Below, one piece after another: positions 1 through 9,286 of a DNA stretch of 64,000 nucleotides (position 1 is the stretch's first letter; each line of letters begins with the position of its first letter). The position numbers and the translations under genes were made by a program. Source of the DNA: Brevibacterium permense (GTDB lineage Bacteria > Actinomycetota > Actinomycetes > Actinomycetales > Brevibacteriaceae). The notes below the pieces were generated by a model. It did not search any database, was not told the DNA's origin, and saw only the letters and a program-made list of their open reading frames with translations. The stretch is taken from assembly GCF_025506275.1 (NCBI RefSeq), contig NZ_QYCP01000095.1, positions 1-64,000 of the forward strand, in the 5' to 3' direction.

Positions 1-157
1 CGATCGCCCCTCCCGATGGCTCCTCAGACCAACCCCGAACCGCCCCAGAACCGTCCCCGGGCTGTCACTCCGACGGCCAGGATCAACACCACCGACGCGC
101 ACCGAATCCGACAGGGAGGCCTCTCGGCACTCGCCGGCGAATCATGGCAGGATTGGC

Positions 158-1210
158 GTGATGGGACAGACGAATGCATGGACCTCGGAGGTCGACTGGC
201 ACACCGGCCGGTGGCAGCGGCGTTCACCGTCCCCGCCTTCACGCGGATGGCAGCCGCCTCCCCCTCGCGGGATCCTGCCCAAACGTCCGCTGACATTCAT
301 CGAGGCGCTGGATTCGGGCTTCCGCCTGCTGCGTTTCATCCCGACTCTGTCCATCGGCTCGTCTCTCATCGTCTTCTCCCTCTGGAGCCTGCTGCTCACT
401 GCGATCGGTGCCCTCATCGCAGTGCAGTTTCTGCCGTTCTTCAACGACCTCAGCGGCAATGAGGATGCCGCCTCCGGTTTCATCGCCCTGGCCCAGCTGG
501 GGTCGGTGGCACTCAGCCTGCTCAGCCTCGGTTTGGCCCATCTGCTCTCCGGCGTCATCGCCACCGGAACCCGCGCCTCCTTCGGCGCCCGCAGGACCAC
601 ACTGTCGATGGCGTGGAAGTCCCTGTCCGGTCGCCGCCTGCGCCTCATCCTGGCCACCCTGCTGATGAGTGGAATCAACCTCGGCCTGCTGCTGGCCCTC
701 ACCGCCCCGACGCTGCCGTTCCTAGGCGCCGATTCGGCGGTCCTCGCCTTCGTCTGGGCCGCATTGGCCGCCCTGCTGTGGTTCGTCGCGCTCATCTGGG
801 TCAACCTGCGCCTGGCGTTCCTCGGTTCGGCGATCGCGGTCGAGGACCTGAGCGTCCGTGCCGGAATCCGACGTTCTTGGAAACTGACCGGACGCGGCTT
901 CTGGCGAATGCTCGGCCAGCTGGCGCTCGGTTACTTCCTGTCCAACCAGCTCGTCCAGCTCATCATCACCCCGATCGTCTTCATCATCTCGGTTCTCCTG
1001 GGCGTCGGCATGACGACGGCAACCGAGTCGACGACGGCGCAGGCGGCCATCGCCATCGTCTCCGTGGGTGTGCTGCTCGCACTCACGCTCATCTCCTCCT
1101 CCGTCCTCTTCGCCTATTTCGCCTGCCTGGTCACGGTCTGCTTCTTCGATCAGCAGATGCGCTCGGAGGGGCTCGACCTGGTCCTCATCCGCGCCGAGGA
1201 GGACCGATGA
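158..1210 (+). CDS. Polytopic membrane protein, GPDPase membrane-domain type
   Basis: Predicted 350-residue integral membrane protein. The first ~55 residues are hydrophilic and rich in Pro, Trp and Arg. About six hydrophobic segments follow (from roughly residue 65 to 335), resembling the membrane domain found in some glycerophosphodiester phosphodiesterases. No catalytic phosphodiesterase domain is present, so an enzymatic role should not be assumed. The start is GTG at 158, immediately followed by an ATG, with GGCAGG about 5 nt upstream; the frame is open to the left edge of the window, so an earlier start cannot be excluded. The TGA stop overlaps the ATG of the next gene, so it heads the chain that continues through the DUF4129, DUF4350, MoxR and DUF58 genes. 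The role is probably structural or transport-linked at the membrane, but this is inferred only from context. Confidence 0.75.
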   Translation: MMGQTNAWTSEVDWHTGRWQRRSPSPPSRGWQPPPPRGILPKRPLTFIEALDSGFRLLRFIPTLSIGSSLIVFSLWSLLLTAIGALIAVQFLPFFNDLSGNEDAASGFIALAQLGSVALSLLSLGLAHLLSGVIATGTRASFGARRTTLSMAWKSLSGRRLRLILATLLMSGINLGLLLALTAPTLPFLGADSAVLAFVWAALAALLWFVALIWVNLRLAFLGSAIAVEDLSVRAGIRRSWKLTGRGFWRMLGQLALGYFLSNQLVQLIITPIVFIISVLLGVGMTTATESTTAQAAIAIVSVGVLLALTLISSSVLFAYFACLVTVCFFDQQMRSEGLDLVLIRAEEDR

Positions 1211-1935
1211 TCCTCTCCCCCATCACCGAGGCGGCCCGCCACCTCCACACCGCCGCGTCCTCCCAGCCGGGCGCGGCACAGCTTCGCGCCGCCTCGGCGA
1301 ACATCGACCGGGACACCGGCCGCGAATGGGTCGAGCACGAACTCTCGAAAACGGAATACGCCGCCAACGACCTCACCCCCTTGGAACGGATCGGCCGGTG
1401 GCTGTCCTCCCTGTGGGATTCGCTCGTCAACGCCGCCCTGGGCGCGAACTCCCCGTGGCTGCTCATCGTTGTCGTCCTCGGCCTCGCCGCGATCATCGCC
1501 CTCATCGTCTGGCGCGTGCGTCGGGCCGGATTCCGCCGCGTCGGCCTCCCGCTGTCCGCATTCGATCCCGTAGTCTCCCAGCCAGAACCGGGCCCGTGGC
1601 GCGAGAGCGCGGCCCGCGCCGCACAAGCCGGGGGCTTCGAGACCGCGGTCATCGACGAATCCCGAGCGATCTTCGCGGTTCTGTCCGTCAAGCAGATCGT
1701 CTCGCTCGAGTCCTCGGCCACTGCCAGTGAGATCGCCCGTTCCGCCGAGGCGGCCCTGCCCGAGCTCGGACCCGCGGTCCACGGCGTGGCCGAGGTCTTC
1801 AACGACCTCCGCTACGGGGAGGTGACCGCGGCGAAGACACGCGCCGACCGCAGCCTCGGCGAGATCTATGCGGATCTGTGCGCTCTCGACCAGACGCTGA
1901 GCGCACTGCCGGTCCGCCGGGAGGCAACTGTATGA
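1207..1935 (+). CDS. DUF4129 domain-containing membrane protein
   Basis: Predicted 242 residues. One hydrophobic segment lies at about residues 79-100, with a soluble C-terminal domain that fits DUF4129, including the conserved FNDLRYGE-like stretch near residue 200. The ATG at 1207 overlaps the previous stop (ATGA) and its own TGA overlaps the DUF4350 ATG, so translation is probably coupled at both ends. In actinobacteria DUF4129 proteins are encoded with MoxR ATPases and DUF58 proteins; in some larger proteins the domain is fused to a transglutaminase, which is absent here. The biochemical role is unknown. By context it is a membrane-anchored partner of the MoxR/DUF58 pair. Confidence 0.8.
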   Translation: MILSPITEAARHLHTAASSQPGAAQLRAASANIDRDTGREWVEHELSKTEYAANDLTPLERIGRWLSSLWDSLVNAALGANSPWLLIVVVLGLAAIIALIVWRVRRAGFRRVGLPLSAFDPVVSQPEPGPWRESAARAAQAGGFETAVIDESRAIFAVLSVKQIVSLESSATASEIARSAEAALPELGPAVHGVAEVFNDLRYGEVTAAKTRADRSLGEIYADLCALDQTLSALPVRREATV

Positions 1936-3191
1936 GCGCACAGTTGGATATCGCCGCCCGCGGCACCCGGTCGACCTCGCGGGTTCAGCTGCGCGCTCGG
2001 CTGCGGTCGGCTGCGGTATGGATCGTCGCGGCCTTCGTCATCCTCGTCACCGTGATCGTGCTCGTGCTGCTGAGCGGCGACGAGGAGTCCGCAGAGCCCC
2101 TGCACTATGACTCTACAGAGCGCACCGGCACGAAGGCGCTCGTCGAAACCCTGCGCGACCATGACGTCGATGTCACCACCACGGAGGATCAGGAGCAGGC
2201 CCGCTCGGCCGCCGCCCGACCCGACACCACCCTGCTCATTCCCGCGAACACCGCGGCTCTGTCACCCGGGGACATCGCCGGCATCGAGTACGCTCTGCGC
2301 ACCCACGGCAACCGGCTCGTCCTCGTCGATCCCGGTCCGACGGTGTCGGAGTTCACCGACCGGATCACCGTCAACGACAACTTCAGCCCGTTGGCCGATC
2401 CGGAGGCCACGTCCGCACCGTCCTGCGACTCACCGATCGCCCACAGCGCCGGCGCCGTATCCACCGGCGAGGTCGAATACGCGGAGACGAAGAAGGGCAC
2501 CGAAGGGATCACCGCCTGCTACCCGTTCACCGGCCCCGGGGTCGCTGAGATCGACGGCACCGAGGTGGCACCTGGGTCTGCACGCGGACAGCTCCTCACC
2601 GATTCGGGCCGTTCCGTTCCGCTGACCGTGCTCGGCAACCCCGACTGGGTGACCAATGAGAACATCGACGAAGAGGGCAATGCCGCCCTCGTGCTTTCGC
2701 AGCTGTCCCAGACGCAGAACCTCGTCGTCTACTATCCGACCTTCGACGGTTCGGGACAGCAGCAGTCGCCTCCGTCGACGATCGATTTCGTGCCCGGCTG
2801 GTTCCTCGCCGGAGTCATGTGGCTGGTCCCCTGCCTGCTCGTCCTGCTGCTCGTCATCGGGCGCCGGTTCGGGCCGCTGGCTCTCGAGCGTCTGCCTGTC
2901 ATCGTGCCGGCTGTCGAGACCGTGCACGGCCGGGCCGCCCTGAGCGCGCGCAGCCACGATCGCGACGGGGCGCTGCACACTCTGCGGGCCGGAGCACTGC
3001 TGCGCATCGCCAAACGACTAGGTCTGAGCGCCGATGCCCGGACCCCCACCATCATCGCTCGCATCGCAGCAGTCACAGGAGTCGATCCGGGCCGTCTCCA
3101 CTATGTCTTCGTCTCCGCGTCGGCTCACACCGACGCGGAACTCACCGAACTCGTCCATCAGCTCACCCAGATCGAAAGTGAGATCCCATGA
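1932..3191 (+). CDS. DUF4350 domain-containing protein
   Basis: Predicted 419 residues with a transmembrane helix near residues 30-50, an extracytoplasmic domain of about 240 residues matching DUF4350 (a ThuA/GATase-like fold in known relatives), a second helix near residues 298-318, and a cytoplasmic tail of about 100 residues. The domain starts with the typical pattern of a GTKALVETL-like helix after a short beta strand. The start ATG at 1932 overlaps the DUF4129 stop; the stop overlaps the moxR ATG at 3188. It is the third of five tightly coupled genes. Function is unknown; the family is found almost only beside MoxR/DUF58 genes, so it may be the surface-exposed member of that system. Confidence 0.82.
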   Translation: MSAQLDIAARGTRSTSRVQLRARLRSAAVWIVAAFVILVTVIVLVLLSGDEESAEPLHYDSTERTGTKALVETLRDHDVDVTTTEDQEQARSAAARPDTTLLIPANTAALSPGDIAGIEYALRTHGNRLVLVDPGPTVSEFTDRITVNDNFSPLADPEATSAPSCDSPIAHSAGAVSTGEVEYAETKKGTEGITACYPFTGPGVAEIDGTEVAPGSARGQLLTDSGRSVPLTVLGNPDWVTNENIDEEGNAALVLSQLSQTQNLVVYYPTFDGSGQQQSPPSTIDFVPGWFLAGVMWLVPCLLVLLLVIGRRFGPLALERLPVIVPAVETVHGRAALSARSHDRDGALHTLRAGALLRIAKRLGLSADARTPTIIARIAAVTGVDPGRLHYVFVSASAHTDAELTELVHQLTQIESEIP

Positions 3192-4264
3192 CCCAGCCGC
3201 CTCAGGGCCCCACGAATCCTCAGGAACCGGTTGCCTCTCAGCCTCCGGCCGCACCACGGCCCCAGGAGCAGGTCGCGCCGCAGACCCCCGCCGCGGACAG
3301 CGCGCAGGCTGAGTCGGACCCGCTCCGGGAGGCGTTCATCGATGTGCGCACTGAGATCGCCAAGGCCGTCGTCGGCCAGGACCAGGCAGTGACGGGAATG
3401 CTCATCGCACTGCTGTGCCAAGGCCACGTGCTTCTCGAAGGGGTTCCCGGAGTGGCGAAGACTCTGCTCGTGCGCAGCTTCGCCGCCGCGGTCAGTCTGG
3501 ACAGCTCCCGTGTGCAGTTCACTCCCGACCTCATGCCCAGCGATGTCACCGGTTCACTGGTCTACGACGCGTCCGTCTCGGACTTCTCATTCCGTCCCGG
3601 CCCGGTGTTCACGAACATCCTCATCGCCGATGAGATCAACCGCACCCCGCCTAAGACCCAGTCGGCCCTGCTCGAGGCGATGGAGGAGCATCAGGTGTCC
3701 GTCGGGGGACGCTCACGGAAGCTGCCCGAACCGTTCCTCGTCGCAGCCACACAGAACCCCGTCGAATACGAAGGCACCTATCCGCTCCCGGAGGCTCAGC
3801 TCGACCGGTTCCTCTTCAAACTCGTCCTCAACCTGCCCGAACGGGATCACGAATTCGAGATCCTCGACCGTCACGCCCGAGGCTTCGATGCCGGATCCCT
3901 GGCCGCGGCTGGTCTGCGTCCGGTCGCCGATGCCGAACTCATCGGCCGGGCACGCGAGGCCATCGCCAAGATCTACATCGCCCCGCAGATCATCACCTAT
4001 ATCGTCGACCTCGCCCGAGCCACCCGCCAGACCCCGTCCCTGGCCTTGGGCGTCTCACCTCGCGGAGCGACGAGGATAATCGGAGCCGCCCGCGCTCATG
4101 CGTGGCTGAGCGGTCGACACTATGTCACCCCCGATGACGTCAAGGCTCTGGCCCATATGTCGCTGTCGCATCGGGTCATCCTGCGCCCCGAAGCGCAGAT
4201 GGACGGTCTGGACGTCGGTCAGGTCCTCGACTCGATCATCGCCACGACCGAAGTGCCCCGCTGA
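3188..4264 (+). CDS. MoxR-family AAA+ ATPase
   Basis: Predicted 358-residue cytoplasmic ATPase. Residues 1-45 are a Pro/Gln/Ala-rich tail. The Walker A motif GVPGVAKT is at residues 85-92, Walker B is in the LIADEINR stretch near residue 149, and a sensor region with [20 protein letters not shown] follows. These are typical of MoxR proteins, which act as chaperones that remodel or insert cofactors into client proteins, often with VWA or DUF58 partners. The ATG overlaps the DUF4350 stop, and DUF58 begins one base after its TGA. The client here is unknown, but the operon points to the DUF58 protein and the three membrane proteins upstream. Confidence 0.93.
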   Translation: MTQPPQGPTNPQEPVASQPPAAPRPQEQVAPQTPAADSAQAESDPLREAFIDVRTEIAKAVVGQDQAVTGMLIALLCQGHVLLEGVPGVAKTLLVRSFAAAVSLDSSRVQFTPDLMPSDVTGSLVYDASVSDFSFRPGPVFTNILIADEINRTPPKTQSALLEAMEEHQVSVGGRSRKLPEPFLVAATQNPVEYEGTYPLPEAQLDRFLFKLVLNLPERDHEFEILDRHARGFDAGSLAAAGLRPVADAELIGRAREAIAKIYIAPQIITYIVDLARATRQTPSLALGVSPRGATRIIGAARAHAWLSGRHYVTPDDVKALAHMSLSHRVILRPEAQMDGLDVGQVLDSIIATTEVPR

Positions 4265-5551
4265 ATGACCACCCGACTGTTCCTGCTCACCCTTCTCGGC
4301 CTCGTGCCCGTCATGCTGGTGCCCACATGGCCGACGGCCTTGATCGTGGCCGGTGTGATCGTCCTGGCAGCGGTCCTCGACTTCTTCTTCGTTCCCCGGA
4401 TCCACGGTTTGGAAGTCCAGCGCACACCGGGACCGATGGTCCGCCTCGGCGACAGCACCCACAGCACGCTGACTCTCATCAATGGGACCAGCCGCCGGCT
4501 GCGCCTCCACGTCCGCGACGCCTGGGCACCGAGTGCCGGGGCGGTCGAGACCCGTTCTCGTCACGTGCTGGAACCAGGCGAGCAGACAGAGGTGATCACC
4601 GAGCTGGGGCCGACTCGACGCGGCGCGCTGCCCGGCGATCTGGTGACCGTGCGCAGTCGCAGCAAGCTCGGGCTGATCCATCGGCAGAAGAGCATCGATG
4701 TTCCCGCCTCTGTGCGTGTTCTGCCACCTTTCGTGTCCCGGAGGGAGCTGCCGTCGAAGACGCAGAAGCTGCGGGAGCTCGAGGGACGGTCCGCGGTGAT
4801 GATCCGCGGAATGGGCACGGAATTCGATTCGCTGCGCGACTACGTCGACGGTGACGATGTCCGGTCGATCGACTGGCGAGCCAGCGCCCGCGCGCAGAAT
4901 CTCGTGGTCAAAACCTGGCGGCCGGAAAAGGATCGTCGCGTCGTCATCGTCGTCGATTCCTCCCGGTTCGCCGCCCGTCGCTGTGGTGAGGGAACGGTCT
5001 TCGACGCCGCGCTCGAGACGTCGCTGCTGTTGACGGCTCTGGCCACGGGGGCCGGCGATCGGGTCGATGTCATCGTCGCCGATGCCCGGGTGCGGGCCGT
5101 CGCGTCGAGCCATCGGGCTCATGATCCGGTCCATGACCTGTCGGTGGCGCTGACGCCTGTGTACCCGGAGCTCTACGAGGCGAACTGGGAGTCGATCTCC
5201 GCTGCGGTTCTGCAGACCTCCCGGCAGCAGGCGCTCGTCGTCTTGGTCACTCAGCTCGATGAGGCGACCATCGCCGAAGACATCCTGCCCGTGCTGCCGA
5301 CTCTCACGGCACACCACCGGGTCGTCGTCGCCGGAGTCGAAGATCCCGCACTTGAGCACCTGGCTGCCCGGCGCGGCGACGCCGACGACGTCTATACAGC
5401 GGCGGCCGCCGAGGCCGAGATGCTCGCGACGGCGTCGCTGCAGTCTCGGCTGCGCGGACTCGGCATCTCCTCCGTCCAGGCTCTGCCGGAGAAGCTTCCC
5501 GGAGCGTTGGCCGATCTCTACATCCGGCTCAAGGTCTCCGGCGGGCTGTGA
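4265..5551 (+). CDS. DUF58 domain-containing protein
   Basis: Predicted 428 residues. Two hydrophobic helices fill residues 4-45; the rest is soluble. The DUF58 signature RDYVDGDDVRSIDWRASAR lies at residues 191-209, followed by a VWA-like region with VIVVDSSR near residue 228 that resembles a MIDAS start. DUF58 proteins are usual partners of MoxR ATPases. The ATG directly follows the moxR stop with no gap, which suggests coupled translation. It is the last gene of the five-gene chain; the stop at 5551 faces the end of the spoIIM-like gene across about 40 bp. Role is inferred from family and context only. Confidence 0.9.
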   Translation: MTTRLFLLTLLGLVPVMLVPTWPTALIVAGVIVLAAVLDFFFVPRIHGLEVQRTPGPMVRLGDSTHSTLTLINGTSRRLRLHVRDAWAPSAGAVETRSRHVLEPGEQTEVITELGPTRRGALPGDLVTVRSRSKLGLIHRQKSIDVPASVRVLPPFVSRRELPSKTQKLRELEGRSAVMIRGMGTEFDSLRDYVDGDDVRSIDWRASARAQNLVVKTWRPEKDRRVVIVVDSSRFAARRCGEGTVFDAALETSLLLTALATGAGDRVDVIVADARVRAVASSHRAHDPVHDLSVALTPVYPELYEANWESISAAVLQTSRQQALVVLVTQLDEATIAEDILPVLPTLTAHHRVVVAGVEDPALEHLAARRGDADDVYTAAAAEAEMLATASLQSRLRGLGISSVQALPEKLPGALADLYIRLKVSGGL

Positions 5552-5592
5552 CCGCGACCCCGCTCAGCGGCGAACTGTCAGCGACAATCTGA

Positions 5593-6591
5593 TCAGCGGT
5601 CGGTGGAGATGAACGAGTATCCGGCCTGATGCTCGTCGAGATCGGCGCTGAGTCCGGCTGCGGCGGCGCGCTTGCCGAAGTACCACGCGTAGACGACGAC
5701 AGCCGCGGTATAGGCCACTCCGATGGCGATCTTGACCGCCGGCGGAATCGGGTTCGGGGTCACGAAGCCCTCGATGAGTCCCGAACCGAACAGCAGCAGC
5801 ACGAGACCGCCGGCGACGACGAGCAGCGACCGAGCTTCGGAGGCGAGCTTGTCGCGGCGCGGCCTGGGGCCCGGCACCACCCAGGCGAAGAAGAGACGCA
5901 GACCCGCGGCAGCGGCGAGGATGATGCAGCTGATCTCCGGGATCCCGTGGGGCAGGATGTAGAGGAAGAAGTCGGAGGCCCGGTCGAACTCGAACATCAT
6001 CGCTCCGGAGAAGCCGACGTTGACGGCATTCGAGAACAGTCCGACGATGACATAGCCGCCGGTGATGCCGAGAAGGACGAACTGGACGGCGATCCACGCG
6101 TTGTTCGTCCACACGCCGACGGCGAAGAAGCCGTTCGGGTTCTCTTTGTAGTAGTCGACGAAATCATGTTCGGCGAACTGTCGTCGGAACTCTCGATCCC
6201 CGAAGGTCTCGAGCACTTCCGGATGCGATCCCGCCCAGATGCCCGACAGGACGGCGACGGCGAGGAATCCGGCGGCCACGACGACGAAGTCCCATCGCAG
6301 CCGGTACAGCGACAGCGGCAGACTGATGACGAAGAACCGTGCGAGCCCGGACAATCCTCCGCTGGGCACGGACGAGAGATGATTGCGGGAGCGGTGGACG
6401 ATCGCCGAGAGCCGAGCGGCTTCGAGAGAGTCGGGAGCCACCGTCGTGATCCGCGACAGATCCTTCGACGCGGTCCGGTAGAGCTTGAGGAAACGGGTCG
6501 TCTGCTCGGGTGTCAGCGTGTTCTTCTTCGCCAATGCCGAGAGCTCCAGCCAGTCATCGCCGTGCAGCTGGGCCAGCAGGTTCGGATCCAT
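5593..6591 (-). CDS. Stage II sporulation protein M (SpoIIM)-family membrane protein
   Basis: Predicted 332-residue membrane protein. The N-terminal ~100 residues are helical and soluble; about six hydrophobic segments follow and include the SpoIIM/DUF95 pattern (NNAWIAVQFVLLGITGGY and a HGIPEISCIILAAAAGLRL stretch). The organism is not expected to sporulate; family members in actinobacteria are encoded beside RDD and MoxR/DUF58 genes, with unknown function. The ATG at 6591 is preceded by GGTGGAGAG. It is divergent from the RDD gene across 113 bp, a shared promoter region, and convergent with DUF58. The SpoIIM-RDD pairing suggests a membrane complex with the preceding operon. Confidence 0.85.
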   Translation of the reverse strand: MDPNLLAQLHGDDWLELSALAKKNTLTPEQTTRFLKLYRTASKDLSRITTVAPDSLEAARLSAIVHRSRNHLSSVPSGGLSGLARFFVISLPLSLYRLRWDFVVVAAGFLAVAVLSGIWAGSHPEVLETFGDREFRRQFAEHDFVDYYKENPNGFFAVGVWTNNAWIAVQFVLLGITGGYVIVGLFSNAVNVGFSGAMMFEFDRASDFFLYILPHGIPEISCIILAAAAGLRLFFAWVVPGPRPRRDKLASEARSLLVVAGGLVLLLFGSGLIEGFVTPNPIPPAVKIAIGVAYTAAVVVYAWYFGKRAAAAGLSADLDEHQAGYSFISTDR

Positions 6592-6704
6592 CTCTCCACC
6601 CTATCGGAGACGACGCCTCGGCACCTCCGACCCAGCGAGAGGCACACGGCAAGCTCTCGGCGAAACGACCACCTCGGAACGCGGCAATATGACACGATGG
6701 TCGG

Positions 6705-7529
6705 GTGAGCACTCTGATCACCGGTGAAGCCGTCGAACTCAATGTCCAACCGGCCGCTCTCGCGGCGCGGGCACTGAGCTGTCTCATCGACTACATCGTC
6801 TATTCGCTGGTGAATGTCGGTCTGCTCATCGCCACGTTCTGGCTCATGCTCAAGGTGCTCGATCTCAACGGACTGCTCCTCGGCTCACTCATGACCGTGA
6901 TGACGATCTTCGTGTTCGTGCTGCTGCCGATGCTCGTCGAAGTGCTCAGTCACGGTCGTTCGCTGGGCAAGCTCATCCTCGGGCTCCGCGTTGTTCGCGA
7001 CGACGGCGGTGCGGTGCGGCTGCGCCATTCCTTCATCCGCGCTCTGCTGTGGCCGTTCGAGATCGTGTCCAGCGGCGGCGGCATCGCGGCTCTGTCCGGT
7101 CTGCTCTCACCGCAGGCCAAGCGCCTCGGCGACTACCTGGCCGGGACCATCGCCGTCAGCGAACGCAGCCGACCTCTGCCGCCTATGCACACCCATGTGG
7201 CCCCTCATCTGCACGAATGGCTGAACCGCACAGACGTGACATCGATCCCCGACGGTCTGCATCGGCGCATCGTCGCGTTCCTCGCCATGGCGCCCCAGCT
7301 CGGTGCCGAGTCGAGGTGGCAACGAGCGATCGAGCTCGCCACCGAGCTCAACCCCTTTGTGGCTCCGGCCCCGCCGGAGGGAACGTTTCCCGAACAGTTC
7401 CTGTCCGCGGTCATCCATCGGCAGCGCATTGCCGATGTCGAGAAACAGCGCCGTCGGAGCGTCCGTGCAAACGCTTTCCGGTCCGCAGTCGACACGCTCC
7501 CCCACGGCCTCAGCCTCACCCGCCGCTGA
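6705..7529 (+). CDS. RDD family membrane protein
   Basis: Predicted 274 residues. The RDD domain covers residues 15-155, with the Arg and two Asp region represented by RALSCLIDYIVYSL near residue 24, and a SHGRSLGKLILGLRVV loop typical of the family. The last ~110 residues are soluble. RDD proteins are small membrane proteins, some proposed as ion antiporters; there is no specific evidence here. The start is GTG at 6705 with a weak upstream Shine-Dalgarno sequence. It is transcribed away from the spoIIM-like gene and converges on sahH, with a strong hairpin between them. Confidence 0.88.
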   Translation: MSTLITGEAVELNVQPAALAARALSCLIDYIVYSLVNVGLLIATFWLMLKVLDLNGLLLGSLMTVMTIFVFVLLPMLVEVLSHGRSLGKLILGLRVVRDDGGAVRLRHSFIRALLWPFEIVSSGGGIAALSGLLSPQAKRLGDYLAGTIAVSERSRPLPPMHTHVAPHLHEWLNRTDVTSIPDGLHRRIVAFLAMAPQLGAESRWQRAIELATELNPFVAPAPPEGTFPEQFLSAVIHRQRIADVEKQRRRSVRANAFRSAVDTLPHGLSLTRR

Positions 7530-7580
7530 CGAAGCATTCTGACTGTCCGCCGCTGACGCCGCGGCTCGGCTGCCCTCGGT

Positions 7581-7625
7581 CGGCGGAGCGGTCCCGGACT
7601 GCGACCGGGTTCGCCCGCTCCGCCG
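7581..7625. terminator. Hairpin between RDD gene and sahH
   Basis: An 11-bp perfect inverted repeat (7581-7591 with 7615-7625) encloses a second short GC stem. It lies between the convergent ends of the RDD gene and sahH and could terminate both. There is no clear T-run, as is common in actinobacterial terminators. Confidence 0.6.
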
Positions 7626-7654
7626 CCAGACCGGACCGCACCGGCAGTGCTCGA

Positions 7655-9115
7655 TCAGTACCGGTAGTGCTCGGGTTTGAACGGTCCTGCCACGTCGACG
7701 CCGATGTACTCGGCCTGTTCCTTGCTCAATTCGGACAGCTTCGCCCCGAGCGCCGGCAGATGGAGGCGCGCCACCTTCTCGTCGAGTTCCTTCGCCAGCC
7801 GGTGCACCGAGTTGCCGTAGTCATCGTGGGCGTGCCACAGCTCGATCTGGGCGAGCACCTGATTGCTGAATGACGCACTCATCACGAACGACGGATGGCC
7901 GGTGGCGTTGCCCAGGTTGAGCAGGCGCCCTTCGGAGAGGACGAGGAAGTCCGTGCGGTCGCGACCGAGTCCCGCCTCGGCGGGCACGGGCACGCTCCAC
8001 TCGTGGACCTGCGGTTTGATCTCGATCTTCTCCACTCCGGGCAGCCGGGACAGCCCTGCCAGATCGATCTCCTCATCGAAGTGGCCGACGTTGCCGACGA
8101 TAGCGCCGGGTTTGAGCGTCTGCAGCACGTCGACGTCGAGGACTCGGGTGTTTCCGGTCGTGGTGATGATGATGTCGGCGTGGGGAGCCACCTCAGCGAG
8201 GAGGTCGACCTGGTAGCCGTCCATCGTGGCCTGCAGCGCACAGATCGGATCGATCTCGGTCACGATGACGCGCGCACCCTGCCCGCGCAGCGCCTCGGCG
8301 GCACCCTTGCCGACGTCGCCGTAGCCGATGACGACGGCGATCTTTCCGCCGATGAGGACGTCGGTGGCACGGTTGAGTCCATCGGGCAGCGAATGGCGGA
8401 TGCCGTAGCGATTGTCGAACTTCGACTTCGTCACCGAATCGTTGACGTTGATGGCAGGGAACGGCAGAGTCCCCTGTTCGGCGAGGCGGTAGAGGCGGTT
8501 GACTCCGGTCGTCGTCTCCTCGCTCACGCCCTTGATTCCGGCGACCAGACGGGCGAAGCGCCCGGGGGCCGACTCGATGGACGCGGCGATCTGCTTGAGC
8601 AGGACCTTGAACTCCTCCGAGTCCTCGGCGCCGGCGGTGGGCACTCCCCCGGCGGCTTCGAACTCGGTGCCCTTGAGCACGTACATGGTGGCGTCGCCGC
8701 CGTCGTCGAGGATGAGGTTCGGTCCATCCGCGAAGTCGAAGATCTTGTCAGCGGCCCACCAGTACTCTTCGAGGGTCTCGCCCTTCCATGCGAAGACGGG
8801 GACGCCGGCCGGAGCCTCGGGAGTGCCGGAGCCGACGACGACGGCCGCCGCGGCCTCGTCCTGCGTGGAGAAGATATTGCAGCTGGCCCACCGGACGTCT
8901 GCACCGAGTGCGACGAGGGTCTCGATGAGGACAGCCGTCTGCACGGTCATGTGCAGGCTGCCGGCGATGCGGGCCCCGGCCAGCGGTGTCGTCGAGGCGT
9001 ATTCCTCACGCAGCGCCATGAGGCCCGGCATCTCCCTTTCGGCGAGGCGGATCTGATGGCGGCCGGCCTCGGCCAAGCTGAGATCGGCGACCTTGAAGTC
9101 AGTGGAATCGAGCAC
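7655..9115 (-). CDS. sahH: Adenosylhomocysteinase
   Basis: Predicted 486 residues, the usual length for the long bacterial form. It hydrolyses S-adenosylhomocysteine to adenosine and homocysteine in the methyl cycle, in the cytosol with bound NAD. Seen in the sequence: the [16 protein letters not shown] substrate region, the NAD-binding GYGDVGKG loop around residue 265, and the C-terminal KPEHYRY. The start is GTG at 9115 with a strong GGAGG four bases upstream. The neighbouring manB lies 171 bp upstream on the same strand, so sahH could share its transcript or use its own promoter in that gap. A sahH-manB neighbourhood is also found in mycobacteria. Confidence 0.97.
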   Translation of the reverse strand: MLDSTDFKVADLSLAEAGRHQIRLAEREMPGLMALREEYASTTPLAGARIAGSLHMTVQTAVLIETLVALGADVRWASCNIFSTQDEAAAAVVVGSGTPEAPAGVPVFAWKGETLEEYWWAADKIFDFADGPNLILDDGGDATMYVLKGTEFEAAGGVPTAGAEDSEEFKVLLKQIAASIESAPGRFARLVAGIKGVSEETTTGVNRLYRLAEQGTLPFPAINVNDSVTKSKFDNRYGIRHSLPDGLNRATDVLIGGKIAVVIGYGDVGKGAAEALRGQGARVIVTEIDPICALQATMDGYQVDLLAEVAPHADIIITTTGNTRVLDVDVLQTLKPGAIVGNVGHFDEEIDLAGLSRLPGVEKIEIKPQVHEWSVPVPAEAGLGRDRTDFLVLSEGRLLNLGNATGHPSFVMSASFSNQVLAQIELWHAHDDYGNSVHRLAKELDEKVARLHLPALGAKLSELSKEQAEYIGVDVAGPFKPEHYRY

Positions 9116-9286
9116 GGTACCTCCATACGGCGGGCTGTCTGATCGGCTTCGAGTCTATTGCCGGGCAGGCGGCTTGTCGCGTCATGCTCGTTCTGCGGAC
9201 AGCGAAGACTGTAGGCGAGCGGTCATACCCATGCTGCCCTGCTGCCGAGAAACGGAAGCAGAGAACCGGCTGCCGTCGATCCGGCT

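Noticed and set aside
9116..9286. SAH riboswitch upstream of sahH
   Set aside because: The conserved SAH-riboswitch segments were not found in the 171-bp gap.
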